From: Hofstenia miamia
Taxonomy: Eukaryota; Xenacoelomorpha; Acoela
Assembly: GCA_004352715.1 (NCBI GenBank)
Contig: SCFE01000003.1
Span: forward strand, 1,476,633-1,540,632
Reading direction: 5' to 3'
DNA: 64,000 bases
The notes beneath the pieces are model-generated. The model did no database searches and was not told the DNA's origin. It was given only the letters and a program-made list of their open reading frames with translations. The translations under genes and the position numbers were made by a program. Within the stretch, counting starts at the first letter, position 1. The number at the start of each line of letters is the position of its first letter. Shown one piece after another: positions 46,955 through 59,705 of the stretch.

Positions 46955-49865
46955 CTAAAAGTAAACAAATTATATATCTAGAATATATTATGTGTAAATT
47001 TATGGTATTGACGTCTGAATTTGTTTAGAATATTAATTGTTTTATGCTGTTTTCAATGTATTAATTTGACAAAATCTAAATGATAGAATGACAACAAAGA
47101 ATGGTACCCTGTGCACTCGGTGACACATTTTTGGCTAAAATACTATGAAATTAATATTTATTTACTTGCTATTTATGAAGATCAAAATATATTTTAAGAA
47201 AAGAAACCCCATCTAAGAGGTTCTTAACATCACTGTGAACGTTTCTATGAATAAACGTGAAAGCTTGCAGGTAAAGCACCATTCATTCGAGGAAAATCAG
47301 GATAGTTCCGAAAAATGTCATTTTTATGAAATTAAAAATTACTAAAATTATGTATTTTTTATATCTATATTAATGACAAGCAATGACACATATTAACATT
47401 GATTTAAAAAAAGAGACGACAAACGAAGTGGTCATCGACCGAATTCCTGAATATTTTCTCTCCAACTATAAAAAAACAATCCAAGATATGTATGTGGTAA
47501 ATGCGGCAAATGTTGTTTGGATTCAATCGAGATCAACAATGGAAATATGTTACCATCTCCATATGAGTGTGATATATGAAAACTACGTTCAGAAAAGAAC
47601 TTGGTCATAACTGCTCTAAGAAATCTCTAAGCGATAATAATGTGCAAATGTCATCTTTGAGTGTGCAAGATACACAATACATGGCCACTGCAAAAATATT
47701 CTCACTGGATTACAATCCATTCGAGTAAATTTCCTTGTTTGTATTGTCCGTTCCAAATGTGAATTTTTTCAAACATGCCATTTCTAGATCCAATCATATG
47801 CGCATTGTTGGAAAAACTATTTAGGCTTGCGGACCAATGTGATTGAACGTGGAAAATCAATTCAACAGCTTCGGCAAAGGAATTCAAGAGCTTTCTCCAC
47901 CATTCTGATATTCATGGTGAGACAAATTCGTTACTGATGGATGTGATTCCTCCACCTGAACTGCATAATATTTTTTAAAAGGTCAATAAAACTTTCAAGG
48001 AATTGCAGAAATCATGTCCATGAGGTGCTGATGAATAGTTGAGAGAAATGGGTTTAATCGCAACGCAACATAAACTTCACGATGATGAATTTGAAAAAAT
48101 GTTTTGCAAGCTGCTGAATCATACCAATTCGCTAACGCTAATTTGTTGCCTTGAACAAAACCACATTAGGCTGGAAAAGTATTCCGACGCGTTTCGTGAA
48201 TTCAAGAATTTTGGTAAGCAAGGATTCGGCAAAGACCTCGAGACATCTCTTCATCAATTTAAAAGAGCCGACAAAAATGTAAATTTGCATTCTCAAATAA
48301 CCTCATAAAAAGAACATTGAAAACGGCGCAGAATAGTATATTCAAAAAATGTTATAAACCCAAATATATAGAAAAATATAAAAAATATAAAATTATAAAA
48401 GATTCTATGGTCATTAACCGTTAAAAAAATCCTCCATTAATGCGCTTAATGATTCAAAGGAAGCACTATCTAATAATGACCGTTTTTCTGAAATGATTCG
48501 TGAGACTGAATTATTAATGTCAGTCCAACTCAATCTATATGTAATGAGGTTTACATATACACACACACATTCACACACACAACACGTTACGAAAAAAACA
48601 GCTTTACAACCTGCAATTGATATTTTTGTTCCATTGTTCAAAATGTATTTTGAAACGTTTCGAACAAAATTAATTTGTTGGTCTTTGTCTTGACTCTGAT
48701 CTTGATCAATTTTAATATTTTTTGGCTAAAAATTCGGCCAGTTTAGGCCAATATATTTTTGTTGGCATCAATAATTATTCTAGGCCGGCGAAAAACCGGC
48801 TGGTCCGGGCCACCGGGCGGTTCCAACTCTGCTCTCGAGATGTACAAGGAATAAATATTTATCAGATGAAGTTTTATTTTTTTCCCGACTATTAAGTCAA
48901 TGATTAAAAGATAGTTTTCATTGATTGAGGGATATTTAATTAATAATTATCACTTTATTGAAAGTGTTATTAATCAATATTTGTATGAATTCTAGCAGTG
49001 ACATACTACATATTACTAAAGTTTTATGCTTCTCATCATTATATATATATATATATATATGCCCTACTGCAAATGAGTTCTTAAGTTCAAAATGACCTCT
49101 GTAATGAACTCGAATAGTATTAAATTATAGAGAATTCGTTGAAGATAAAATCTCATTTGGAAATTATTGTCTTAGAACAATTGAAGCATTAAAACAGTCT
49201 TAAATAAGTAGCATAAAAAGTGAGATCTGATTTTATCGCAAGATGCTCAATCAGGATTTTCTAGACAAGTCTTTAGAAGCCCTACCATATGAATACTTCT
49301 CAAAACTACATCTCAATTTGAGGTGGTATTTTTGAAGTTTAGATCGACTCTTAATGAACCGTGCCATGTATTGAAGTTGTTTACTAAATTCTGTTAAAAA
49401 GTGATAAATTTGATTTCGTAGTTGGAAATCCATTGTAATTTCATGTTGAATTAGGATACTCTGAGCTTAGTTTCATGCTGCATGACTATTTTTAAAAAAA
49501 TTTATTGTGTTACAACGTGATCAAAGAAAAATAAAACGCGTTTGCAAAATTGTATTCTTCAGTATTACACTAATAAATTTCTGGTTTAGCTGATATGACT
49601 TCATTTTTTAACCAGACAATTTAAGATAGAAACCATATAATACGAAAGAAAAAGATCTTTGAGTGAAAATATATAATGTAATATTTAAATAGCCTATAAA
49701 TTTTAGGAGAACTACCATTTATATTCCTTAACTGTTAGTCACAAAATAAGCAAAAAAACGGATTGTTTAATTTTAAAACAAAGCTTAAAACCTCTTGGAA
49801 AGCCTTCAATTGCATCAATCACGTAACAAAGCACATAATCGTTTATTGCATATACAAAAACTGAC
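46955..49865 (-). other. CPT1 last intron
   Basis: A 2.9-kb intron. It contains the transposon-derived protein remnant at 47640-48310, a CA-rich patch near 48555-48580, a GC-rich patch near 48785-48820 and an (AT)n tract at 49039-49060. Confidence 0.7.
47640..48310 (+). pseudogene. Transposon-derived protein remnant ('IPPPELH' type)
   Basis: Shifted plus-strand frames read KEFKSFLHHSDIHGETNSLL, MDVIPPPELHNIF, then REMGLIATQHKLHDDEFEKM with CKLLNHTNSL and YSDAFREFKNFGKQGFGKDL. A similar order (LLDxIPPPELH...VN...W...KLL...F..F..V...C.G..L) occurs in repetitive proteins of invertebrate transposons. Stops and frameshifts make it dead. The role of the family is unknown to me. It is antisense within the last CPT1 intron. 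Confidence 0.4.
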
Positions 49866-49982
49866 CTTATGTCGGTGCTCGATATCATTTGGTGATGGCG
49901 TGTTGAGGATTTGGTTTGTAGGAGTCTGACTTGTGGACAGAATCCACGGCATGAAGAGGGCGTATTCCAAAAATTCATGTTC
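49866..49982 (-). CDS. CPT1: CPT1, penultimate exon
   Basis: A 39-codon exon, phase 0 at both ends, between CTTCTTAG and CATAAG|GTCAGT. It encodes EHEFLEYALFMPWILSTSQT, then PTNQI. LSTSQTP is the conserved acyltransferase motif that helps hold carnitine. It continues SKALAM of the previous exon, as in other CPT1 proteins. Confidence 0.9.
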
Positions 49983-52295
49983 CTAAGAAGTAATCATCCA
50001 AGTTACAATACTTGTAAGCGAATTATAAATAAGCATAAACAAAAAATGCAATACAACACAGCGGAATGATTTGATCAGGGCTGAACGAAGTTAACTTATT
50101 AACATGAACTAATTTTTTATCTAACATGTTAAAATGATACTTTTAGTTTACTTTTTAAAACCTTGAGGGCAGGAACGTCGTTGGAAGGGTGATATGGGAT
50201 GTGAATATGATTGAGTACATATACAGAGCAATGTTCCAGACTTTGCTTTGAAAGAAGAATTCACTGATTTACGCGTACATGAATGGATACTATTGTAAAA
50301 TTTGGCAGCGAGTAGTCCTTTATATTGTGGAATCCATTTACTTCATGTGCTGTATCAAAATGCTTTTGTTCAAGTTTATTGTAACTATTTCAAGGTTAGT
50401 TTTGACATAGTTTCTAAATCATTTGAAAGTGCTTAATTTTTCAAAAAAATTGTGGAAACTTAGCAATTCATGGGACATTTTGGAAGGGATGCACGCCTTT
50501 CATTTTGGGGTTTGGGAAAGCATACATTTATAATGAAGATAAGCTAATGACCTAATTGCCGCACATTCAACGTTTGAGTACGTCATCGTGGTTGTTTTCT
50601 TTATGTTGACTGTCATATATGCTATGCTCAATAAGTGGTTTTTATAGTAAAACTGAAATTTTAAATTATCGCACATAAACCAATTAAAGTATGTAAAACT
50701 AGTGTTTTAAAGTATTTAACAAAGATTTTAACTTCGTTTAGGACATAATCGGATTAAAAACATAATACAATGATTATTTCTAAAAAAACTCGCATTTACG
50801 CTTATTCAAAAGCATGGTTAGAAGTGAAAAATCGACTAATTATTAAGTTAAAAATGAGTTTTGCCATTCGTTTCATGACTAATGATTCGGTACATCTGGT
50901 GCTATAGAAGACCTGACAGCAAACTAGGGTTATTTAAATATGATACAATCTTAATGCAGTGAACTCCGCTTTATTGGGTCACTGAAATTTTGTTGAATTA
51001 AAAATTCATACTTAAAGTAAATATATCGGTATATTGGGGAACATTTTATTAATTAGGCATATTAAAAAATAAAATATCAGAAAAACACAAAGACTTGCTT
51101 AAAAGTGCTATTTAGAAATTAATTTTTAGATGTTTTTACTTACCACATGTTTGAGCACTTAGTAACTAAAGAAAAGATAATTAATAAATTTGCTCTGAAA
51201 GATAATTGAATATATGTTTTTAAATTGTTATTTCTCACTATATGCTAGGATGTTTGAAGAACAACATTTTAAGCGTACTACAGAGTGTCCCAAAACTATT
51301 TGAACCGCAAAACTTAAAACGTTCTAAAATCATGAAATTTAACAAATACTTTGTATCAATGCAATTTCACCAAAACCACAATTTTGAGGCAGGAAAATGC
51401 AAATTCTAGCATATTTCTACATATGCACTTAAATAAAAAAAGAACATGAAAGTCTTTCATAAAACCAAGAGCCACTATCACTTCAGTCAAACCTGAAGTA
51501 TGTATATTGTGCTTCACCAGGGATTGAAAAAATAATGAAATGATGGCTATCAAACAATGATTTGAAAAAAAACTTTGAAAGTATTTCGGTGCCGATGGGG
51601 TAGTTGACTCTATTTAGAATTGTAGACGCAACCGTAACATCATTAACCACACTATTGCATTGCAGTTGTTGGTACACTATTTCTATATCATCGCAAGGAA
51701 ATGTATTCCTATTGCATAAGAATTGGTTTGCGATATGAAAAGCATTGTATCTCATTCTATAAAATATTAGAGGCAAAAACGAAAACGAAGTTATTGCAAT
51801 GAAGAAAAAACCTTCACATTGACAAACAGAGCCTGCAAGAATCCTGCAAACCACAAGTACAAGTTCAAGTCCAAATCTTCCGCACAAGAGTCCGAATACA
51901 AGTTTGAAGCTATTCAAAATAAAAGAATGCAATAACTAATTTTGACGTTATATCTGCAAGTTCACTAGTGAATAAAATATTCCTTTAAAAGATACTTGAA
52001 GCAAAAACAAAAATAAATCATTTAACTAACCCTAATCTTATTTCTTATACTAAATCTTAGAAGAAAATCTAGACAAAAGGGTGCTCGGGCAGATTCGAAA
52101 CCAACTGTTGACAAGTATTTCAAATAATAAAATTTAAATTGTTACAAAAAATCCGAAAATTAACCAGAATTAATTTGAGTGAACAATCTAAATATAATGT
52201 TAAACAATGATTCACTGTTGTGTAAGTACACTGTTAACCGCAAAAATACTTAAACCTAACTAATTAAATATTAACTGAAAACTTGACAAACTCAC
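49983..52295 (-). other. CPT1 intron
   Basis: A 2.3-kb intron. A 149-codon minus-strand frame at 51483-51932 has a hydrophobic first third but no recognised family and no splice context; I regard it as chance. Nothing else was recognised. Confidence 0.6.
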
Positions 52296-52452
52296 CATTG
52301 CAAGAGCTTTGCTAAGAATATACAGTGCAAACAAATGGCGATCGAATCCTTTTCCGCACATGCAGTTCTTGAATTTTTCAACATGATTTTTACACGCAAC
52401 TCTCAACAAGCGAATCTTCTCTTGTGCAGACACTGTCTCATCATCATACGCT
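52296..52452 (-). CDS. CPT1: CPT1 exon
   Basis: Entered across a 41-bp intron (52453-52493) in phase 2. It encodes AYDDETVSAQEKIRLLRVAC and GKGFDRHLFALYILSKALAM, matching the CPT1 block GxGIDRHLFCLYxxSK. It ends in phase 0 at GCAATG|GTGAGT. Confidence 0.9.
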
Positions 52453-52493
52453 CTATACAAATTGTTAAAATGGGAAGAAAATCTAAAACCTAC

Positions 52494-52654
52494 TTGACAA
52501 AAGCCATTGATTCGTGGCAAAGTGGGCGTACGGTTTCTGTGCGACCATAAGCAAACAAACGAGTTGTTGTGGCTTCGTAAGTGAGAACAGCTTTTCCGTG
52601 CATACGGAAATACGCCAGTTGCAGAATCATTTGTATGAAGGCATCAGGGCTAAC
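52494..52654 (-). CDS. CPT1: CPT1 exon
   Basis: Encodes [20 protein letters not shown], then [20 protein letters not shown] and [14 protein letters not shown]. The LTYEA...[10 protein letters not shown] block contains the TETVR residues that bind carnitine. The acceptor is TTATTTTAG|GTTAGC; the donor CAA|GTAGG starts the 41-bp intron. Confidence 0.92.
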
Positions 52655-52759
52655 CTAAAATAAATAATTCCATATCATTTCTATGCGTCAGATATTATTT
52701 TCACACATAAAATTGCGAAAAAAACTTAATCAGAAGATTTTTATGAAGATATTGATAAT

Positions 52760-54765
52760 ATTCAATCATATACTCCTTCGAAGTCTAATAACTATATTCC
52801 TTCAGTGATCATTTTAAATGCCAGATCTTTGAAGAAAACTGAAATCAATTCTACCTACCGTAAATCAGTACAACTTCTTGAAGATGACATCCAAGATATT
52901 AAACCTGATGTAGTAGTTGTAACTGAGACATTTTTACATAATGGAGTACCAAACTCATATGTTACAATTGACGGTTTCACTTCATATAGAAGAGACAGAC
53001 AACAATGCAGGTGTCACAAGAAAACATGCACTAATTTACATAAAGGAGGAGGAGTAATGATATATATCCATAACTCTTTTACTACTACTGTAATTGACTC
53101 AAGTGACTTATTCGAATCATTGTGGATTGAAATTAATCATGAAAAACAAAATATACCATTCTTAATTAATGCAACATACCATCCACCTGAATCAACGAAA
53201 ATCAAATATACTGAAGAACAGTTAGGAAAATATCTTGAAACTATATGCAACAAAAGTGAATTGTCCAACATAATGATAACTGGTGATTTTAATACATTTG
53301 ACTTTCAGTCACTCCTTTCAAATACATATTTAACAGTATTAGAAAGCCGGCCCACTAGAGGTAATTCAAGGCTTTATCCATCAATTACACATTTTTCCAG
53401 TGATCTAGGTGAAGTATCAACATTTAAACCAAATTTTTTTACAGATCACTTGGCTTTGTTTGTTAAACCATTAAAACGTAGGCCTCCAAAAAAGTGGAAA
53501 GTAAACTTTCGAGATATGTCTGGCAAATATTGAGCCTTTTTTGAGTGGAATATACTTAATCTTGATTTCACAAATTTATATGAGGAAACTGATTGTTCTA
53601 AAGCAGCTAAAGATCTCGATCAAATCTTGATAGACACAGTTAGTTTTTCTTTTCCCATGAGAAATGTCACAATGAGTGATCGTGATCCAATTTGGATTAC
53701 ACCAATAATAAAATACAGACTTGTTCGGAAACAGATTGCTAAGAATCGAGGAAGAAATATAAAAGTTGAACGTCTCAAAAATGCGTTAATAATAACTATT
53801 AACACCTTCTTATACTAATCCAACATCTGAAGACAAAATTAGGCTTAACAGTGAATGCAGTCATGTAATTAAATGGATAGCAACTAAACGTATGAAAATA
53901 AATATATTAAAATCCCATACAATACGCTTTTGCATTCGAAACCACCCTCTGTGCAGATGCTCTCAATCAGACATTAATACTTATCATTCTAAAGATTCTC
54001 TCAATTTTTTAGGACTTACTTTTCAACATAACATGCGCTTTGATCTGCATGGTAAAGAATTAATTACAAGTTTAAATAAATGCTTGTATATATTACGAGA
54101 TTTGAAAAGAAATAATTGGAATGCCAAAGAAATGAATTTAGCATTTGATGCATTGATAAGCATTGACAATGAGTAAAATCAGGTATGGGCTATCCGTATA
54201 TTTTGCAGATACTGGTGTCTTGAAAAATATTCAAAGATTTTTCCATAAATGCGATAAACTAGGCCTCCCACAAAAAAATATTATAGAAGAACTGAAAAAA
54301 TCAGATGAACGAAATGTGAAAAAAATTCTTTCAAAAGAATACCATACGATCTTGCTTTATTGAAAACACCACTCACCTTACAAGAAATAGAATACACAAA
54401 TTTAAGATCCCTAAATATAACTCAGCTGCTTTTCGAACTTGTTTTATAAATCGCTTCTTGTTTAACGACTATGATAAATTAGCATTCAAAATTAACTTTT
54501 AATACATTAAACTCTATTAGTTTGCAAATAATTTTGCTGCGAAATTTTATGAAAATTAAAGAAAATGTTTACAGTTAAAATTACGTTATAAATGGGATGC
54601 AATCACATTGATATTGGATTCTACCACAAAGGCTACTGCAATGAAAAAGAAGATATTTGTTACATTGTTTATTGCACAGTTTCTTATTTTTTATTTTTCA
54701 GGATTTGCATTTAATCTTGAATAAAGACATACATACATACATACATACATACATACATACATACT
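52760..54765 (+). mobile_element. LINE with intact endonuclease, RT core deleted
   Basis: A 242-codon APE-type endonuclease (52805-53533) shows NARSLKK near the start, VVVVTETFL, GGGVMIYI, INATYHPPES, MITGDFN and FFTDHLALFV in the normal order. After it, broken frames lead to the RT C-terminal part: FLGLTFQHNMRFDLHGKELI, ILRDLKRNNWNAKEMN and MSKIRYGLSVYFADTGVLKN. The FDG and YADD core of RT is missing, an internal deletion. The 3' end is (ACAT)n at 54726-54765. It is the same family as 25181-26300. It lies in the large CPT1 intron, antisense to the gene. Confidence 0.85.
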
Positions 54766-55051
54766 ACTATTCACACAATTTATTAATCAAAGATTAACAG
54801 AATGTCTATAAACTAAGAAAAACAAATTAGCACCATAAATAGAATTTACATATTACCTCCCTCAGACTAAAGCACTCTAAAATTTTCAGAGTACGCTTTT
54901 TCAATTTTGAGATATTAATATAGTAATGCTATTGACCGCATGGCTGTTTTTATAGCCATATCTCTTAATGAACAGCTGTGTTCTGTTATTAATGTTAACA
55001 TGCTTATTAAGTTCTCCCTTTGCAAAAACTTTGTCGTGATTTGCTATTATC

Positions 55052-55840
55052 TTAAAAAACTGCAAAAAATGCCAAATACTTTATGTAGTTGTAGGCTTTC
55101 ATTATATTAAATTTTTTGTTATAGAATTTTGAGACCTGTGTGAACCTAAGCACATCGCTTAAAATTTCAATTGATCTGTTGCAAACTGTATCAATTCTTT
55201 CCCAAACTGTTTTATGCTGTCCTACTCTTAGTAAAAATCCATAACTTAACATACGATACAATTTACATTTTACATACCTTACTGTCGTATCAGATGGTAA
55301 TACATCTTTGATATAAGGTAGAGAAGAATTAAATGCAGCTATCATTCTTATTTTCGGAATAAAGAATTTTACAAAATTCAGATTGTAATCAAAGTTAACT
55401 CCCAAATATAGAGCTACCATCACAACAGGTATTGTGTCAGATTGTAATCAAAGTTAACTCCCAAATATAGAGCTACCATCACAACAGGTATTGTGTCACA
55501 ATCAATATACAAATGATATTTTTCTACTTCGAACTTTCTACTCGTTTGTAATATTAAAAATTGCGTCTTATTTAACATTCACTTATTTTCTTTGAACCAG
55601 TGACTAGCATTTGATATATCCATACTCAATAATTTTATTGCTTTATGTACTGAAGTATTTATTAAAAAAATGCACGCATCGTATCTGCATAAGGAAACAG
55701 TTTACATGCACTGATGGGATCACTTAAGTCTTTGATAAATGAAGTAAATAACAGCAGTCCTAGCAAGCTTCTTTGCTGATCACCGCGATCCATTGGTAAA
55801 GACTTAGAATGAATATTTATCTTAACTATTTGCATTCTAT

Positions 55841-55905
<65 letters not shown>

Positions 55906-55910
55906 TTCAA
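55052..55910 (-). mobile_element. LINE RT fragment with (TAC)n expansion
   Basis: Minus-strand RT pieces: DQQRSLLGLLLFTSFIKDLS and FPYADTMRAF (55662-55830, decayed GxPQGSxLGPLLF and YADD boxes), then LGVNFDYNLNFVKFFIPKIR and AFNSSLPYI (55300-55420). A (TAC)n tract at 55843-55902 abuts the RT start. A 59-bp segment is tandemly duplicated at 55379-55496. Confidence 0.7.
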
Positions 55911-56471
55911 AATAACTTATTTAAAAGTAATTCTATAAATTAAAAACTAAAATAGTTGTTTACAAACGAAACGATCAAAATTTGCAGCAGAATAGTTAAG
56001 AAACATGAAAATTTTGCAAATATTCTTTTCTAGTGTCACTTGAGTAAAAAATGTATTTTGGATGTTTTTTTTGACATTGCATTTTCTCTAAAATCGTATG
56101 GCAAACAATTTCTGATGCTCGCATAAGAAACGAATTAGAAGCATAGTTGTTTTTAATTTGCTTCAATTTAATGTACGTTTTTGTCTTGCGTTGTACTTAA
56201 GTTTATCATTGATTTCATTAGGAAAAGCAAAATTTTTACCGGAGGTAACCAAAATAAAGTATAAATATGTTAAGTACAATACATATTTGGTTGGTTTTAG
56301 GATGCGAAATTGCTTATAATTCGAAATTGGCAATAAGTCCAATTGCCCAGGTAGACATTCTGTAAATTATCCTCCATTTCACAGAGTATTTACCTAGTGT
56401 TAGAAAGGCGCCATAATTGATAATACCGTATAGATTGCCTCCACAAAAATTGGATTTGGTATACAGTTCCT

Positions 56472-57300
56472 TCACAAAGTTAAGCTTGAATGGAAAACAG
56501 CTAGTTTTTTAATTTTGGTATTGAGGAATTCTGAAAAGTCAAGGTTTTCATTGAAGGTTTCACCGAGATAAGTGACTTTTCTGGAGTTTGTGAGTTCGTG
56601 ATAATGAATATTAAGCTTGAACTGGACGGAATATTCTATTTTTAAGGAGGCATGCAACATTAAAAATTGTGATTTGCTATCATTTAAATGAAGTTGGTTT
56701 CCATTACACCAATTTTTCATTTCAATAAGATCAGTAGTTAAAAATTTTTTGCGCATGAGCTTATTGAGGCAACTAGAATAGATGCAAGTATCATCTGCAT
56801 ATTGTATTATGTTACAATGTGAAAGAGTCTGACAAGTCATTTACGTATATGTTAAAAAGTNGTTAAGGAATGTTCAAAATATCCACCACGATTCTGGAGA
56901 CACATATCCAAGCGTTTCACGAAGTTGCACATCACGGTATCAAACATTTCATTTACGTATTATGTTAAAAAGTAGTGGACCAACTATGAGGGACTCCTCG
57001 TTTGCTATTCATGTAACATGATTGGTAATTGCCAACTTTTACAGCCTGGTGTCGGTCACCTAAAAAACTTTCAAATAAAAGCAGTGCTTCAGGTCAAAGT
57101 TTACATCTTGCCAGTTTTTGTAGCAAGATAGCATGGCACATGCTCTCAAATAACTTTAAAAGATCGATAAATCCAGCAGTTACATACTTAGTTGTATTTG
57201 ACTATCGCGCCATTCTTCAATGCCATATAATAAGGCATCCTGAGATGACCTACATTTTCTGAAGCCGAATTGATGAGGAAAAATAATTTTTTTGTCATTG
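56472..57300 (-). mobile_element. LINE RT fragment (CR1-like)
   Basis: Minus-strand RT blocks in order: FIDLLKLFESMCHAILLQKL (near 57130-57190), LGDRHQAVKVGN (about 57030-57070), VGPLLFNI (about 56955-56980), IIQYADDTCIYSS (56770-56815) and VTYLGETFNENLDF (56530-56580). The catalytic YADD is intact but other parts are frameshifted. An 88-bp piece of a mariner, preceded by an n, sits inside at 56861-56949. Confidence 0.75.
56862..56949 (-). mobile_element. Mariner fragment inside the LINE
   Basis: 88 bp matching 58442-58529 of the intact-ended mariner with one visible difference. The LINE bases TCATTTACGTATATGTTAAA are present on both sides in slightly different form, and an n (56861) marks the left junction, so a misassembled join is likely. 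Confidence 0.75.
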
Positions 57301-58159
57301 AAATAGGTTTGTAATTGAGAGTTAACTTTTTTCAAAACTTTTTGACATCATGTGGGTCACTGATATAGGTCGAGTTTTGCAAAACCAATAATTCCAGCAA
57401 GTAAATAAGATTATACCAGGATTGTCTGAGAAAAAGGCAAAATGCTAAGTTCCTCAAAAGCGTGTAAACTTGTTCACAAAACTATTAACGAAAACGCCTT
57501 TACCATTAGAATATTGTATTGATGACACACTATTAGAACTTTGGAAAAAAGAATTAGTACATTTCAGAATATCAAGATAGAAATGAAATATTCAAAAATA
57601 CAGAACAATTACTCTGAGAATTCATAGTCTAGGGCTATCATATTACTGCGCTTGATATAAACACAAATTTTAAAATAACCAACAAACTTAAAAAATAGAT
57701 ATATTGTAACTAGGGCAAACAAAAGTAAAAAAAGTCAAAATTGAAATTAAGGTCAATTTTGTTTATGTAAATAAAAATTAAATGGTTTTAATGGACATGC
57801 ATACATATTTTAAAAATCTTGATCTCAAAATAAAGTCAAAATTTTACATTTGGAACTAGGTAAAAAAATTTTGAAATTGTTTTGAGGTCAATTTTTTTTG
57901 AAAGAAATGTATGAATGATTTTCATAAAAAACTCTTTAAAACCATGTAATACAACACTTAAAAACATTTTTAATAGCAGAGTAAATTTATGCGTTTTGTA
58001 TTTAAATTGTAAACAAAATCTACAACGTCATTTCCAATTCATTTAGTTTTTAAAAATAAAAATTCCTTGGTTACAAAAAAATGGGAAAATATCACTGAAC
58101 AATTTTTAACTACTAAAATAGAGAAAAGTTAGAGCAAACATTTAATTACTATTTTAATA

Positions 58160-59705
58160 CAGGGTGCGCGAAAAGTAGCATATGAACTTTATTTTGTAAT
58201 TTTATTTGGGTATGTGAAATAAAAATTGTATTAGCATGATTTTTGCATAGGATATACTGGGGGATTTCATTACTATAATAAACAATACCATGTACATATT
58301 GTACTTATATAAGTCAGTCGTCATAAGAAAAATTACATATTTAAGTCAATACAGGGCTAATTTTTCCAAAAATGAAATTGAAAGAGAACATTTAAATTCC
58401 ACATTTATTTATTAGATTCTCGTTTAGATCAGGTTCAAGACGTTAAGGAATGTTCAAAATGTCCACCACGATTCTGGAGACACATATCCAAGCGTTTCAC
58501 GAAGTTGCACATCACGGTATCAAACATTTGAAGAGGAATATCACGAATAGCTCTCTTGATCCGTTCTTCCAATTCAAGAAGTGTATGAGGTTGAGGATGG
58601 TAAACATTTGCCTTGAAGTATCCCCAAAACCAAAAGTCGCAAGCATTCAAATCAGGACTGTGTGAAGACCACTCGGTATCAAAGCGTAAGCTGATCACAC
58701 GATCGGATTCGAAATGATGCCTCAGTAAGTCACTTGTCCGGTTTGACGTATGGGGCGTAGCACCATCTTGTTGGAATATTGTTGAACGCACTTGGCTTTC
58801 AGCTGAAGAACAACATGATTCTCTATCATCTCACAATATCTCTCGCTGTTGATGGAAACAGTGCTACCGCTTTCATCTTGGAAGAAAAATGGAGCGAGAA
58901 TGAACCTTTGACTGAATCCAACGCAACTTAAGCGAATCCAGTCAACTTAAGCGAGTGGAGAGGCATCTCAGTCATCTCATGGGGATTTTCGGCAGCCCAT
59001 ATCCTTGTGTTCCAGTGTTGACTGTGCCAGACAGATGAAAGTGAGCTTCATCGGTCATGAGGATCTTTGGCAGCATTATTTCATCGTTGCGCAATATTGT
59101 TAACATCTTCTCACAAAAGATTCTCCGAGAGTCATAATCCCGTTGAACAAGTTTATGCACTCGACCTACTCTGCATGGATGGAAATGAAGATCTTCTTTC
59201 AAAATTTTTCGCACCGTTGTCACTGGAATGTTCGTCTCAAAAGATATTCTCCTTGTGCTGATCTTGCCGCTCGCAAATTCCGTTACATCACTGCGTTGAT
59301 ATCTTCAGTTGATGTTCTGGAACGACCACTTCGAGGGAGGTCTGCAACAGACCCCATAGAACAAAATCGGTCTATCAGATTTTGAACTGTGTGCCAAGAT
59401 GGAGCTTGTTCTTTCCTTTTCAGGTTCTTCGTAGTGGAAACCTTCCTGATTGTTTCAGTCACTGACTCTGCATTTGCACGATCAAAATTCGGTCCGGGAG
59501 TGAAATGCGACTCATGTTTACCGCGTAATAGAGTTAAATGCAAGTGAACAGTGTTGACTCTGTGCACTGTTAAGATAGATAGTTCAGATAAACAAAAAAT
59601 CCCCCGACCTAACTTTCTCAAAAAATATGTTCAAAAAATAATTCACTTTGATTTTTGATTTTATTTATTTAATTAAAGTTCGTATACTTATTTTTGCACA
59701 CCCTG
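58160..59705 (-). mobile_element. Mariner-family transposon (DD41D-like), both ends present
   Basis: 1546 bp bounded by TA on each side. The terminal inverted repeats start CAGGGTGCGCGAAAAGTAGC (left) and CAGGGTGTGCAAAAATAAGT (right, complement), matching at 26 of the first 32 positions. It encodes one transposase on the minus strand, broken by at least two frameshifts. It lies in the 7.5-kb CPT1 intron, in the same orientation as the gene. Confidence 0.88.
58435..59621 (-). pseudogene. Mariner transposase, frameshifted
   Basis: Three frames join into one transposase. N-terminal part (59621-59283): FDRANAESVTETIRK, SWHTVQNLIDRFCSMGSVAD, then the linker LPRSGRSRTS (GRPR-like motif). Middle (59223-58972): TTVRKILKEDLHFHPCR and the first catalytic Asp in LMTDEAHFHLSG. 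C-terminal part (58791-58435): second Asp in FQQDGATPHTSN and third Asp in SPDLNACDFWFWG. I count 42 residues between the second and third Asp, close to DD41D mariners and unlike classic DD34D. The end is CLQNRGGHFEH. Frameshifts make it inactive unless they are sequencing errors. Confidence 0.85.

Noticed and set aside
51483-51932. 149-codon minus-strand frame with a hydrophobic start, possible membrane protein
   Set aside because: It lies inside a CPT1 intron on the gene strand, has no recognised motif, no splice or promoter context and AT-driven residue use; treated as chance.
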